30,284 bases of DNA from CAYQPF01 sp964419225 (GTDB lineage: Bacteria; Cloacimonadota; Cloacimonadia; Cloacimonadales; CAYQPF01): assembly GCA_964419225.1 (NCBI GenBank), contig CAYQPF010000049.1, positions 1 through 30,284 of the forward strand, in the 5' to 3' direction. Shown here in pieces: positions 7,626 to 17,066 of the stretch. A program made the position numbers and the translations under genes. The notes below the pieces were generated by a model. That model searched no databases. It was not told where the DNA came from and saw nothing but the letters and a program-made list of their open reading frames with translations. Within the stretch, counting starts at the first letter, position 1; each line of letters opens with the position of its first letter.

Positions 7626-9986
7626 TTAACCCTTCTCAATAACTTCTCGTATCTTTTTTGCTAAGTTCTGTAAGGTATATGGTTTAGCAATGAAATTTGT
7701 CCCATCATCCAGCACACCGTGTTTGCCAATGATATTATCTGCGTACCCGGAAGTGTAAAGAACTTTAATCTCCGGCAGAGTTTCCTGAATTCTCTTCACC
7801 AAATCACTACCGTTTATTTCCGGCATGATCACATCTGTAAAGATCAGGTCAATTTCACCTTTATAATGATATACTGTTTCGAAAGCTTCTTTGGCATTCT
7901 GGCAGGTCAATACTCTGTATCCCCAGAGCATGAGCAGTCTGGAAGTCATATCTCGTACAACATGTTCATCTTCGACAAAAAGAATAGTTTCATTACCCAG
8001 GAAAGCTTGCATTTGCTGGTCAAAACCTTTAAGAGATTCTGTGAGCATTTCCTCGGTTTTAGGGAAGAAAATAAAGAAAGTCGTACCTTGGTTCACATGT
8101 GAATCCATTTCTATGAATCCTCCGTGCTGTTCCACAATACCATAAACAGTGGCCAAACCAAGACCTGTACCTTGTCCTTTAGGCTTGGTAGTGTAAAAAG
8201 GTTCATACAATTTGGCTTTTGTTTCATCGCTCATACCACAGCCTGAGTCGGAAATCCTCAAAACAATGTAGTTTGTTTTGGTAAGTTTCTTTTTTTGTTG
8301 TACACTCTCAGAGAAAGATATATTATAAGTTTGAACCAGTAGATCTCCTCCGTTCTCCATAGCATCCCGGGAGTTAACAATCATGTTCACGATAATTTGT
8401 TCCAGTTGACCTCTGTCTGCTTTTATCTTCCATAATTCAGATTCCAATTGCAGAGTAAATTTGACATCTTCCCCAATAAGGCGGGAAACCATTTTCTCTG
8501 TGCTCTCCAAAACATCATTCAGATTCAGGACTTTAGTCTCAATAATTTGCTTTCTGCTGAAGGTAAGCAACTGTCTGGTCAAGGTTGCGGCTCTTTCAGC
8601 AGCTTTGATAGCCTCATCAATAAAATGAATGGCGGGATTATAATTTTCGATCGAAGTTTGAGCAAGAGAAAGATTGCCATTGATCACGGTAATCAGATTA
8701 TTAAAGTCATGGGAAATACCACCGGCTAATCTTCCAACAGCCTCCATTTTTTGAGATTGCAGGAATTGTTCTTCCAACTTATTTCTTTCTTCAGTCACTT
8801 TCTTCTGTTCACTAATATCAATTATGATCCCTCTTAAACCCTGTAAAAGATGATTCACATAAAGTGGTGTAACATACAGAAGGACAGGGAATTCCTGCTT
8901 CTCGATAGTCTTTGCCACAAATTCAATTCCTGCAGGTTTGAGTTTCACCAGATATTCTACCAGATCAGAAGTCATAATATTATCAATTTTAAGAATTTCA
9001 TTTAAATTCAAGCCATTCTGAAATTTAATCTCGGTTACTTCAAAATAACTATATGCAGCCTTGTTTAAAAGAGTAATTTCACCTTGGAGATTAGTCTCAA
9101 AAATCCCAAACGGCAATGTTTCCACTAACTCTCTGAATCTGGCTTCCTTTTGCTTAAGTTCGAATTCATTTCTCTTGCGTCTGGAAATATCCCGAATAAT
9201 TGCCAATACTGCAGTCTTCCCATACCATAATATTTTCTTCAATGTTACTTCCACATCAAAGGTTTGCCGGGTAATCGGATTTTGAGCTATCCATTCAAAT
9301 TGAATTTCTTTCTTATAATTCAGTTCGTTAATTATTATTATTATCTTATCCAACTGTCCATTCAAATCTGCTGAATATCTGGCTATATTAAAATTCAAGG
9401 CACTTTGACGTGTAACTCCATACATGTCGCAAACCCGGTCATTAACATCAATGACATTACCTGCAAAGTCATGAATAAAAATACCATCGAAAGTACTGTC
9501 GAAAATTGCCTTAAGATTGAATTCAGAATGCATTAAGGCCTTTGACACTTCTGTTTCTTCACTCAGGTTCTGCAAATATATCAAGTGGTATTCAACTTCT
9601 TCAAACCTGGTTCTACATGGCCTTAATTCTACTCTAAGCGGTGTGCCCCCTTTTTTGAGCAAGGTCTGCTGGTTATAATTTTGCATTGGAGAAAGGCTTT
9701 CAATGGTACCAAAATTAAAATCCGGCAAAATCGCATCAAGTTTCATATTCAGAAGTTCATCTTCTGCATAACCTGACAACTGAACAAAAAAATCATTCAC
9801 ATCTATAATTTGCCGGTCTTCTGAATTAGCTATCAAAATACCTTCCCCACTGTGATTCAAAATCGCCTTGAACCTTTCCAATTTTAAACGATTATGGTCA
9901 CTTTCCTCTCTGTAGTTAGGTACAACAGAATCTATGTCCAATTCTATAACCTCGTTTTCCTCTTTTTCCCATTCAGTTTTATTCAT
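7626..9986 (-). CDS. Three-PAS hybrid histidine kinase with C-terminal receiver
   Basis: This 786-residue cytosolic signalling protein has no signal peptide or membrane segment. Order of domains: PAS at about 35-140, PAS at 155-270, PAS at 280-395, HisKA with H426 in GGISHDFNNLI, and HATPase_c with N-box NMIVNSRDAM, G1 DSGCGM and G2 GQGTGLGLATVYG. A receiver follows, with acidic pocket VEDE, phospho-acceptor D718 in FTDVIMP, YTSGY and K768 in FIAKPY. This is the NtrB-like/PAS 'HDFNN' subgroup. I chose the ATG at 9986 because AGAGGG lies about 8 nt upstream; an in-frame TTG at 10004 would add six residues. No response-regulator gene is adjacent, so phosphate probably passes to a distant regulator. 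The sensed signal is unknown; no haem- or flavin-binding motif was evident in the PAS domains. Confidence 0.93.
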   Translation of the reverse strand: MNKTEWEKEENEVIELDIDSVVPNYREESDHNRLKLERFKAILNHSGEGILIANSEDRQIIDVNDFFVQLSGYAEDELLNMKLDAILPDFNFGTIESLSPMQNYNQQTLLKKGGTPLRVELRPCRTRFEEVEYHLIYLQNLSEETEVSKALMHSEFNLKAIFDSTFDGIFIHDFAGNVIDVNDRVCDMYGVTRQSALNFNIARYSADLNGQLDKIIIIINELNYKKEIQFEWIAQNPITRQTFDVEVTLKKILWYGKTAVLAIIRDISRRKRNEFELKQKEARFRELVETLPFGIFETNLQGEITLLNKAAYSYFEVTEIKFQNGLNLNEILKIDNIMTSDLVEYLVKLKPAGIEFVAKTIEKQEFPVLLYVTPLYVNHLLQGLRGIIIDISEQKKVTEERNKLEEQFLQSQKMEAVGRLAGGISHDFNNLITVINGNLSLAQTSIENYNPAIHFIDEAIKAAERAATLTRQLLTFSRKQIIETKVLNLNDVLESTEKMVSRLIGEDVKFTLQLESELWKIKADRGQLEQIIVNMIVNSRDAMENGGDLLVQTYNISFSESVQQKKKLTKTNYIVLRISDSGCGMSDETKAKLYEPFYTTKPKGQGTGLGLATVYGIVEQHGGFIEMDSHVNQGTTFFIFFPKTEEMLTESLKGFDQQMQAFLGNETILFVEDEHVVRDMTSRLLMLWGYRVLTCQNAKEAFETVYHYKGEIDLIFTDVIMPEINGSDLVKRIQETLPEIKVLYTSGYADNIIGKHGVLDDGTNFIAKPYTLQNLAKKIREVIEKG

Positions 9987-10124
9987 CTTTAGCCCTCTTA
10001 ACAATTATTCACTAATTTTTTACTCCCCGAAATTTTACAAAAAAATATATACCTTCCTGAATAAGTCAATAAATAATTAAAAAAAGTATTGCATTTTAAC
10101 TTGAATTCCAAATATTTGCTTAAT

Positions 10125-11222
10125 ATGATTAAAAAAATTGATGTCTGGTTGTTTGGTCCGGAGTTTGGATGCGTAAACAGAGAGTTGCCTCTACTGCAAT
10201 ATTTAGGGGAAAAAGGTTGCCAAATCAGAGTTTTTTGCCATAAACGACATGAAAAATACCTTGGCTCACTCTTACCAAATTGCAGGATAATTCCTTATAA
10301 AAATTCCATCCAATTCAGCTATAAAAACAACTTCGATTTAGACTTTGCTGCTACTTCACGGAATATTCTTTCTTTCACCTTTTTCCGCTGGATGTCTGAG
10401 TACTTATTTTTCCGTAAACATGTCAAAAAAAATCCTCCGGATTTCATCCTCAATGACTTTATGCCTCATATTGTTTTTTTCGCAAAATGGCATAACATTA
10501 AAATGGCCGGTATCTATAACTATCACCTCAATACAGTATCCTTCGGTCAGGGTTTTATCCGCAAACTGTTTGCTCTCATTACCCAAAAAGCATATCACTT
10601 TATCTATAATACATGTTCTTTACTACTTTTGGAAAGTCTGGAAAATAAAACATCTGCAAATTCCAATATCAGATATATCGAACCTATTGTCAGAGATTTC
10701 CAACCTCTGAACCTCAATCAAACACTGGGTTACAATAAGAAGAAATATATTTTTATAAGCCTGGGAGGAAACTTTAACCCTGATTATATATTAGATAAAC
10801 TCAATTCCCTCGCCACTAAAATTCCCGAATATGGCTTTATTATCGTGCCCCGTTATCCGGAAGATCTGAGTAATTTTGCTAAATATCCTGCCTTGATCAC
10901 GATCACAGATATCGAACCTTACAAACTCATCATGAATGTTGACCTGCTAATTACTAAAGCCGGTTTCCAAACTATCAGCGAAGGCCTGGCCGGTAAAGCA
11001 AAAATCCTCCTCTGGGATCTGCCCTCTCATTGTGAAATTTCCGAAACTGCTCAACTCATGACCCGTTTGAAACTAACTCCTCCGCCTATTTCAGCAGATT
11101 TGGATGAATCAACTCTCATTCAAAACATCGAAAATGCTCTGAACTTCCTTCCTGCTCTTAAAATTCAAACCAGAGGTCTTCAACAAACTCTGAATTACCT
11201 ACAACCCTGGCTGGATATATGA
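10125..11222 (+). CDS. GT-B glycosyltransferase-like protein (MurG/GT28-like C-terminus)
   Basis: The protein has about 365 residues. The N-terminal half starts IDVWLFGPEFGCVNRELPLLQYL, a Rossmann-type first strand and helix. The C-terminal half holds IFISLGGN and DLLITKAGFQTISEGLAGKAKILLWD, which match the nucleotide-sugar-binding end of GT-B enzymes of the MurG/UGT group (the glycine after KA and the SEGLA helix). No signal peptide or membrane helix is present. I chose the ATG at 10125, just before the conserved strand; a TTG at 10089 in the same frame is possible. Its TGA overlaps the next gene's ATG (ATGA), so translation is coupled to the GT2 gene. Together they probably modify a lipid or surface glycan; donor and acceptor are unknown. 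Confidence 0.8.
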   Translation: MIKKIDVWLFGPEFGCVNRELPLLQYLGEKGCQIRVFCHKRHEKYLGSLLPNCRIIPYKNSIQFSYKNNFDLDFAATSRNILSFTFFRWMSEYLFFRKHVKKNPPDFILNDFMPHIVFFAKWHNIKMAGIYNYHLNTVSFGQGFIRKLFALITQKAYHFIYNTCSLLLLESLENKTSANSNIRYIEPIVRDFQPLNLNQTLGYNKKKYIFISLGGNFNPDYILDKLNSLATKIPEYGFIIVPRYPEDLSNFAKYPALITITDIEPYKLIMNVDLLITKAGFQTISEGLAGKAKILLWDLPSHCEISETAQLMTRLKLTPPPISADLDESTLIQNIENALNFLPALKIQTRGLQQTLNYLQPWLDI

Positions 11223-12298
11223 TTACTCTGATTATTCTACTCTATGCTGTCTTTAGCCTTATTCTCTTTCTGGGTATCATTAAATCCCCAAAAACATATC
11301 CGGACTTTAAACCATATATAACTGTTATCGTAGCTATGAGGAATGAAAAAATTACCATTAAAGAATGCCTTAACGCTATCATGAAACAGGATTATCCCAA
11401 TTTTGAAGTCATCCTTATTGATGACCATTCCCGGGATAATTCTCTCCAATTAGCTACCGATTTAAAACATCACAAATTGACTATTGTAAAAACTGCTCAT
11501 TCCATTGCTCTTAAAGGTAAAAAAGCTGCCCTCCAAACCGGTATTGATCTGGCTCAGGGTGATTGGCTTGTTTTTACAGATGCCGATTGCTTTCCCCATC
11601 CTCAATGGCTTTCTACTATGGCAAAATATATGAAAAACCGGAATTTTCTGGTTGGTATTTCACCCCATATTCTCCATAATTTTGCTGAAAAAGTAAGAGA
11701 AGTAGAACGAAGCTCTATCGATGCAGTTGCTGCAGGCTTTTTAGGACATGAACTCGGTGTTACCTGCGTAGGTCGCAATATCGCCTATCAAAAGCATTTC
11801 TTCAGAGAAATCGGTGGTTTCACTAAAATTTCTCAATACTTGTCCGGAGATGATGACCTGTTTATTCTCCAGGCAACACAAAGCAATCTGGCCCAATTCG
11901 CCTTTGTATATGAAAAAACTGCTCAGGTACAAACAGTCTCACCCCCTGATTTAAATGACATCTATCAGCAGGAAAGAAGAAGAAGCTCCAAATACACTGC
12001 ATATCCAGCCTGGCTTTTCGCTATTATATCTCCGGCTATTTTCATATATACTGCAATAATAGTCTGCTTTTTCCTCGCAATAATGGGTATAAACTCCTGG
12101 AATAATTTCCTTCTGCTCATGCTCTCTAAACTTCTTGCCGATTTGTTGATCCTCTTACCCTTCTGGATTAAAACAAAACAACTTTGGCTCCTAAAATACT
12201 GGATTATCGCTGAACTAATCCATATCCCTTATTCTACCTACTTTCTCATTCTCAGTCTGTTCCCTAATTTCAAATGGAAAGACCGCGTACATAAATAA
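11219..12298 (+). CDS. Membrane-bound family 2 glycosyltransferase
   Basis: The protein has 359 residues. An N-terminal membrane helix (about 2-21) is followed by a GT-A domain: VIVAMRNE, IDDHS at 67-71, GKKAALQTGID, the metal-binding DAD at 121-123, SGDDDLF at 209-214 and QERRRSSKY at 251-259 (equivalent to the processive QxxRW region but without W). Two or three further membrane helices lie at about 264-290, 300-318 and 327-345. The architecture matches membrane GT2 enzymes that glycosylate lipids such as carotenoid, glycolipid or undecaprenyl carriers. It overlaps the previous GT gene by 4 nt. A farnesyl diphosphate synthase gene lies downstream, but that does not define the acceptor. Confidence 0.9.
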   Translation: MITLIILLYAVFSLILFLGIIKSPKTYPDFKPYITVIVAMRNEKITIKECLNAIMKQDYPNFEVILIDDHSRDNSLQLATDLKHHKLTIVKTAHSIALKGKKAALQTGIDLAQGDWLVFTDADCFPHPQWLSTMAKYMKNRNFLVGISPHILHNFAEKVREVERSSIDAVAAGFLGHELGVTCVGRNIAYQKHFFREIGGFTKISQYLSGDDDLFILQATQSNLAQFAFVYEKTAQVQTVSPPDLNDIYQQERRRSSKYTAYPAWLFAIISPAIFIYTAIIVCFFLAIMGINSWNNFLLLMLSKLLADLLILLPFWIKTKQLWLLKYWIIAELIHIPYSTYFLILSLFPNFKWKDRVHK

Positions 12299-12383
12299 GC
12301 TGCCCACTGCCCACTGCACACTGAATAAAAATACATTGACGAAAATGATTTTTTTCTTTTATTGTATTAATAAGGATAATTAT

Positions 12384-12614
12384 ATGAAAAAGGAAAAAGA
12401 TAAGACTTTTGAACAATCTCTCGTCAGACTCGAAGAGATAGTCAAGAACCTCGAAGAAGGCGTTGACAACCTCGATGACATTTTAACCCTATATGAAGAA
12501 GGTTCCGAATTGATCGTTTACTGTTCTGATAAACTAACCAATATCGAGAGCCGGATTGAAATTATAACTCGCAAAATGAATAAAAACAGGAGTAATGAAG
12601 ATGGCAATGAGTAA
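12384..12614 (+). CDS. xseB: Exodeoxyribonuclease VII small subunit
   Basis: This 76-residue helical protein has the full XseB pattern: TFEQSLVRLEEIVKNLEEGVDNLDDILTLYEEGSELI followed by a second helix ending IEIITRK. It stabilises the XseA catalytic subunit of ExoVII, which degrades single-stranded DNA. I chose the ATG at 12384, with AAGGA upstream, rather than an ORF start 48 nt earlier, because the family begins here. The xseA gene is not in the window. The 3' end overlaps the start of the prenyl synthase gene, an arrangement seen in many bacteria (xseB-ispA). Confidence 0.93.
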   Translation: MKKEKDKTFEQSLVRLEEIVKNLEEGVDNLDDILTLYEEGSELIVYCSDKLTNIESRIEIITRKMNKNRSNEDGNE

Positions 12615-13491
12615 TTTGTTAAAAAAAGATATGAAAGAAAAAAGAGAATTAATCAACATTTCTCTGGACTGCTTTCTCCCCCGCAAAGACGAATATCCAA
12701 AAGAAATTCATAAAGCCATGCGACATACTCTCTTCGCAGGCGGTAAAAGATTCAGACCATATTTGACAATATGCGTTTTCAATCTTTTCTCCGATGATAC
12801 AGACAAAGTCAAACCTATCGCCTCAGCCATAGAATTGCTCCATACTTATACACTTATCCACGATGATCTGCCGGAAATTGATAATGATGAATTCCGCCGT
12901 GGCAAAAAAACCTGCCATGTGCTCTTCGGTTCTGATATAGCTCTGCTTGCAGGCGATGCCCTGCTCATGGAATCTTTCAATATGATCAATTGTTCTCCCC
13001 TCGAGAATGAACTGAAAGTAAAACTGATGCACGAATTTGCTGTAGCCGTTGGAGATACAGGTATTATAGCCGGACAAATGCTCGATATCCTTTCTGAAGG
13101 AAAAGATATAGATAAGAAAACTCTGGAATTTATCCACAAAAATAAAACTGGTAAACTGATCAATATCTGTACAAAATTCGGTGCTTATGTCGCAGGTGCT
13201 TCCAAAGATGACGTTAACAATATGGAAGAATTCGGCACCAAGCTCGGTCTCGCTTTCCAAATTACAGATGACATCCTGGATGTTGAAGGCACCAGTGCAA
13301 AATTAGGCAAAACTGCCGGTAAAGATGAAAAAGTTAAAAAAGCAACCTATCCTGCTGTGTATGGTATAGAAAAATCTAAAGAAATGGCTGATAAACTTAT
13401 TGCGGATGCAAAAAATCTGCTTAAACCTTATGGCAACAAAGCCAACATCCTCATTGACCTGGTCGATTTTATCCACACCAGAGAGTCTTGA
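12601..13491 (+). CDS. ispA: Farnesyl diphosphate synthase (trans-polyprenyl synthetase)
   Basis: This 296-residue enzyme condenses IPP with DMAPP/GPP. Motifs are GGKRFRP, the first aspartate-rich motif DDLPEID (DDx4D, bacterial type-II FPPS; D88, D89, D94), the RRG after it, LLAGDALL, GQMLDI, KTGKL and the second motif DDILD (223-227). A tyrosine five residues before the first motif fits a C15 (farnesyl) product. Relatives usually read DDLPAMD; here it is DDLPEID, a mild variation. I chose the ATG at 12601 because AGGAG at 12588-12592 is 8 nt away; the ATG at 12595 would be only 2 nt from it. It overlaps xseB by 14 nt and its TGA overlaps the dut ATG (TGATG). Confidence 0.93.
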   Translation: MAMSNLLKKDMKEKRELINISLDCFLPRKDEYPKEIHKAMRHTLFAGGKRFRPYLTICVFNLFSDDTDKVKPIASAIELLHTYTLIHDDLPEIDNDEFRRGKKTCHVLFGSDIALLAGDALLMESFNMINCSPLENELKVKLMHEFAVAVGDTGIIAGQMLDILSEGKDIDKKTLEFIHKNKTGKLINICTKFGAYVAGASKDDVNNMEEFGTKLGLAFQITDDILDVEGTSAKLGKTAGKDEKVKKATYPAVYGIEKSKEMADKLIADAKNLLKPYGNKANILIDLVDFIHTRES

Positions 13492-13928
13492 TGCACAAGA
13501 TCAATATCACGAAATTATCAGATCTGGCTGTGCTCCCACAGCAAATGTCCACTCAGGCTGCGGGTTATGACCTGTACTCTGCCAATGAATCCGAAATCAT
13601 CATCGAACCAGGTGCAGTCTCTTTAATTCCCACAGGCTTAGCCATCAGTCTCCCCGAAGGTTTGGAAGCTCAAATCAGACCCAGAAGCGGTCTTGCTCTT
13701 AACCACCAAATTGGCGTCTTAAACTCTCCTGGAACTATCGACCCGGACTACCGTGGCGAGATCAAAGTAATCGCCTTTAACTTCGGCAAAAACGCGTTTA
13801 CTGTCAAAACAGGAACACGTATCGCTCAAATGGTTATCAGTAAATACGAACAAGTAGAATTCTGTGAAGTTGATCAACTCGATTCAACTTCCAGAGGCGA
13901 AGGCGGCTTCGGCCATACAAAACACTAA
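13491..13928 (+). CDS. dut: Deoxyuridine 5'-triphosphate nucleotidohydrolase (trimeric dUTPase)
   Basis: The 145-residue protein hydrolyses dUTP to dUMP and pyrophosphate, keeping uracil out of DNA and supplying dUMP for thymidylate. All five dUTPase motifs are visible: AAGYDLYSA, RPRSGLA, the NSPGTIDPDYRGEIKV block with the catalytic aspartate and tyrosine, RIAQMV, and the glycine-rich phosphate lid RGEGGFGHT at the C-terminus. Length is typical. The ATG overlaps the ispA stop, so translation is coupled; this is the last gene of the plus-strand operon. Confidence 0.97.
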   Translation: MHKINITKLSDLAVLPQQMSTQAAGYDLYSANESEIIIEPGAVSLIPTGLAISLPEGLEAQIRPRSGLALNHQIGVLNSPGTIDPDYRGEIKVIAFNFGKNAFTVKTGTRIAQMVISKYEQVEFCEVDQLDSTSRGEGGFGHTKH

Positions 13929-13959
13929 TTTATCTTTTATAATAATAGATTTTTTTAAT

Positions 13960-13988
13960 GGCGAACCCGTGTGTTCGCCTTTTCTTTA
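13960..13988 (+). terminator. Rho-independent terminator of the dut operon
   Basis: Perfect 7-bp stem GGCGAAC/GTTCGCC with a CCGTGT loop, followed by TTTTCTTT, 31 nt after the dut stop. Confidence 0.8.
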
Positions 13989-14025
13989 CCCTTCGAACAA
14001 CTAACAACTAACAATTAACAACTAT

Positions 14026-14065
14026 AAAAAAAAGCCCCGCTTTCATCAAGCAGGGCTTTTTTTTT
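14026..14065 (-). terminator. Bidirectional terminator after the 5'-nucleotidase gene
   Basis: An A8 run, stem AAGCCC-C-GCTT / AAGC-A-GGGCTT with a short loop (TCATC), then a T9 run. It lies 12 nt beyond the minus-strand 5'-nucleotidase stop and can also act as backup for dut transcription. Confidence 0.85.
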
Positions 14066-14076
14066 ATATCTCGTAT

Positions 14077-15738
14077 TTACTTCTTAACTTCCTTTAAGGC
14101 TTTTGCCATAGCAGGTGTTAAACCAGCACCATCATCACGTAACCAACGATCATCGATCTTAGTTCTAACCATCTTATGTCTCTTGAAATAATTCGTCATG
14201 GAATCTCTCAGATTGATCTCATTGTGTTTAACCTGAGTTTCAGGAATAGTCGTTAAAATTGTCAAACCTGCATTACCCTGTAATAAAAAGTCAGTTGTGG
14301 CAATTGTATAGGTCTTATTGGGATCCCAAGATTTACCACCAACTTCCAAAAGAGTAACTCTGTCGCCATTTTCTCTCTTCCGGCTATAGACAACTTTCAC
14401 ACCGGAAACAAACATACCATGTCGATCACCCCAGATTCTCTGCTCGATTATCTTCTTCAGCATATTGCCATCAACTGTGATCGTTACGACCTGATTATCA
14501 AAAGGCATAACATTGAAAATATCTCTATAGGTTACATAACCCATCTTGATTTCACCTCTGACACCACCAAGATTCAGGAATGAAAAATCAGCATTCACAT
14601 CTTCTCTCATAGCATCGCAGGTAAAATTACCTATACAGCTTTGTGCATCAACGGTTTGTTTGGAAAGATAATTCCCGGCTTCACCGACAACTTCATCCAT
14701 ACCTTTTTCTGCAACTATTTGTCTCGCAGTAATAACACTGTCGATATCTGCAGCCGGAAGAAACTGTTCTTCAAAAAGAGTAACCAGCATATTATCTCTG
14801 GTCGGCATTTCATACCCGCTCACTGTCTTTGTGTCTTTATCAATTTTAATTGTTATATGGCCGATACCAGTTCCATATGCATAGCCCTGCATCACTAAAG
14901 TATGCGTAACGGGATCAGTCCAGGGAGTATTAAATCCCTTGTGCATATGTCCGCCAAAAAACAAATCTATCCCTTTGACTTCATGTGCCAATTCCTGAGA
15001 ATCCCAGCCCCAATATCTGGGCTTGGCCGGCTTATTACTTCCATAACGATTCTTGTATTCTGGCTCAGGCTCATAAGGAAGCCCTGAATGTGATACTACC
15101 ATTATTATATCAGCACCTTTTGCTTTTACTATAGGAATCCATTTTTCCAAAGCCTGCTTTTCATCAAGAAAGTCAACATTCTTAATAAATTCAGGGAAAC
15201 TCATTTTCTTTGTATCTGTGGTTGTTAAACCAATCACACCAATTTTTACACCTAGTTTTTCTATGATCAAATATGGTTTAACATAATCTACAGGTTCTGT
15301 TGTCCCTTTCTTCACTAAATTACAGGACAAAACAGGATACTTAACGCTCTTCAAGGTATTAATCAGCTCTGTTTCTCCAATATCAAATTCGTGATTCCCA
15401 ATTACAGATATATCATATCCCATCAGGTTCATATACTCTACAACTGCTGTACCTTTAGTTATCGTTCCAATAGGATGGCCTTGGAAAAAATCACCTCCAT
15501 CAACAATTAGTGAAGCACGATTTGTTGAATTGGATAATGAACGTATCTCCCTGATATAAGTCGCTGCAGAAGCTCCACCACCTAATTTGGGAGGAAATTC
15601 CGGATTCATGAAGGTAGCATCTGCTCTGTCTATCCCCCCATGCATATCACTCGTAAACAATATATCCAATCTCAAATCCTCTGCCAAAAGCAAAGAAAAT
15701 GAAATTAATAATAATCCTAAGATCAACTTTGTTTTCAT
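14077..15738 (-). CDS. Secreted 5'-nucleotidase / UshA-CpdB family metallophosphoesterase
   Basis: The 553-residue protein has a signal peptide (MKTKLILGLLLISFSLLLA, cleavage near residue 19). The metallophosphatase domain shows every metal-binding block: DMH (D31, H33), DGGDFF (D83), GNHEFD (N115, H116), SHSG and GGHMH. The C-terminal 5'-nucleotidase domain has NFTCDAMRE, NLGGVRGEIKMGYVTYRDIFNVMPF and the FLLQGNAG segment that forms the nucleotide-base pocket in this family. It probably dephosphorylates nucleotides or cyclic nucleotides in the periplasm or at the surface. I chose the ATG at 15738, which begins the signal peptide; a GTG at 15750 would overlap the upstream gene. It lies 5 nt after the PorV/FadL-like gene, so it is the last gene of a three-gene operon. 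Confidence 0.92.
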   Translation of the reverse strand: MKTKLILGLLLISFSLLLAEDLRLDILFTSDMHGGIDRADATFMNPEFPPKLGGGASAATYIREIRSLSNSTNRASLIVDGGDFFQGHPIGTITKGTAVVEYMNLMGYDISVIGNHEFDIGETELINTLKSVKYPVLSCNLVKKGTTEPVDYVKPYLIIEKLGVKIGVIGLTTTDTKKMSFPEFIKNVDFLDEKQALEKWIPIVKAKGADIIMVVSHSGLPYEPEPEYKNRYGSNKPAKPRYWGWDSQELAHEVKGIDLFFGGHMHKGFNTPWTDPVTHTLVMQGYAYGTGIGHITIKIDKDTKTVSGYEMPTRDNMLVTLFEEQFLPAADIDSVITARQIVAEKGMDEVVGEAGNYLSKQTVDAQSCIGNFTCDAMREDVNADFSFLNLGGVRGEIKMGYVTYRDIFNVMPFDNQVVTITVDGNMLKKIIEQRIWGDRHGMFVSGVKVVYSRKRENGDRVTLLEVGGKSWDPNKTYTIATTDFLLQGNAGLTILTTIPETQVKHNEINLRDSMTNYFKRHKMVRTKIDDRWLRDDGAGLTPAMAKALKEVKK

Positions 15739-15743
15739 GTAAC

Positions 15744-17054
15744 CTACCACTTATAAGTTAAAGATGCTTGCAATTTCACAAATTTTTCATTTACTGTATC
15801 TGCCTTATCCCAACCTCTGTCTTCAGGCTCATAGCTGCTTCCGCTCCATAATCCATCTTTGTTGTAATATGAATCCATAAATAAGTCCAATGCTTCATAT
15901 GTACGATTGGAAAATTCTCCTGAAATGTCTAAACTTACATTCTTCATTACCGCAAATCCGGTTCCGGCTGTGTAAGTAGGTATTCCTACAGTATTATCCA
16001 TTAAGGATGTCTCATATCTAAAACCAAAACGGAAAGGTATTGCTCTCGCTACAAGATGTTCTATTCCTACAGAATAACTCACAGTATTATCCAGACTGTC
16101 GGCAATATCGGTATTCTTATTGAAAGCCACATCTGCAGTGAAAATTGTTTTTATTACATTTCTCGGCTGATAGGAAAAACCGATCCTGATCTGGGAAGGT
16201 AAAATATATTTGACATTGTCTATGGCAACTGTATCTACTTTTGTATCTGTATCAAACTCAACTTTGGGTGCATAACTAAAACCAAACGCCATTCTTTCCA
16301 TTAACTTAGCTACAATACCCATTTTGAAAAAAGTCTTACTATTAATGTCCTGCTTGTAGGAATAAAAATAGTCATTCAAAGCTACGCTTGCAGTGTCTCT
16401 TGCTGCTTGTGTCCAAATTATCTCTCTCTTTTGATCATTCGATCCCGACATCGTGCCACCCTCAAAACCTATGGAAAAAGAATTGAGTATTGCATTATCT
16501 AATTTGTAGCCTAAAGAGAATGTTCCACTGGTTGCATATAAACTTCCCTTACCTTCCATATAATTATTCGCTAATAATGCAGGATATGCATCATTGTTAG
16601 ACCCGGTATTAGTTCTTATCTGCTCTTCATATTTGCAATCAAAATTCACTACAGGCTTATGACTTGCTCCTAATCCTATAATCATAGATCCCATCTGATA
16701 ATTGAAATGCCCGGCAAGTACAAAATCATCATAAAAATTTACATTCGATACATATGTTGCATCACCTACATAGTTATCAAAGAAATTGAACATAGGTAAA
16801 CTGCGATTATCATCAAACTTCAAAACACTGTAATTAGCCTGAAAACCATATTTCTGGTTCAACATAGCCAAATTTGCCGGATTTAAATTCATGTCCAACA
16901 AACTATTCCCGCCTGCTGTCGCTGCTCCGCCCATCGCTGCAGCTCTTACATCAACATTATTTATCATATTCCCACAATATCTGTCTAAAATTGTATAAGA
17001 ATATAAACTGCTCAATCCTATCAGAACCAGAATTATTATACTAAACTTTTTCAT
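15744..17054 (-). CDS. PorV/FadL-like outer-membrane beta-barrel protein
   Basis: The 436-residue protein has a signal peptide (MKKFSIIILVLIGLSSLYS). The mature start contains DVRAAAMGGAATAGGNSLLDMNLNPANLAM, the N-terminal plug signature of the FadL/PorV/UPF0164 family (AMGGA, then NPA). Alternating hydrophobic strands follow to the end, and the last residues LQASLTYKW carry the terminal aromatic expected for BAM insertion. FadL proteins import hydrophobic compounds; PorV serves type IX secretion. The sequence does not decide between these, and no other T9SS genes are seen. AGGAGG precedes the ATG. It sits 12 nt after the HhH-barrel gene and 5 nt before the 5'-nucleotidase gene. Confidence 0.82.
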   Translation of the reverse strand: MKKFSIIILVLIGLSSLYSYTILDRYCGNMINNVDVRAAAMGGAATAGGNSLLDMNLNPANLAMLNQKYGFQANYSVLKFDDNRSLPMFNFFDNYVGDATYVSNVNFYDDFVLAGHFNYQMGSMIIGLGASHKPVVNFDCKYEEQIRTNTGSNNDAYPALLANNYMEGKGSLYATSGTFSLGYKLDNAILNSFSIGFEGGTMSGSNDQKREIIWTQAARDTASVALNDYFYSYKQDINSKTFFKMGIVAKLMERMAFGFSYAPKVEFDTDTKVDTVAIDNVKYILPSQIRIGFSYQPRNVIKTIFTADVAFNKNTDIADSLDNTVSYSVGIEHLVARAIPFRFGFRYETSLMDNTVGIPTYTAGTGFAVMKNVSLDISGEFSNRTYEALDLFMDSYYNKDGLWSGSSYEPEDRGWDKADTVNEKFVKLQASLTYKW

Positions 17055-17066
17055 TTATCCTCCTAA

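Noticed and set aside
12299..12330. CCCACTGC repeats as a CRISPR or regulatory array
   Set aside because: Only two or three short degenerate words without spacers; no CRISPR array or cas gene is present in the window.
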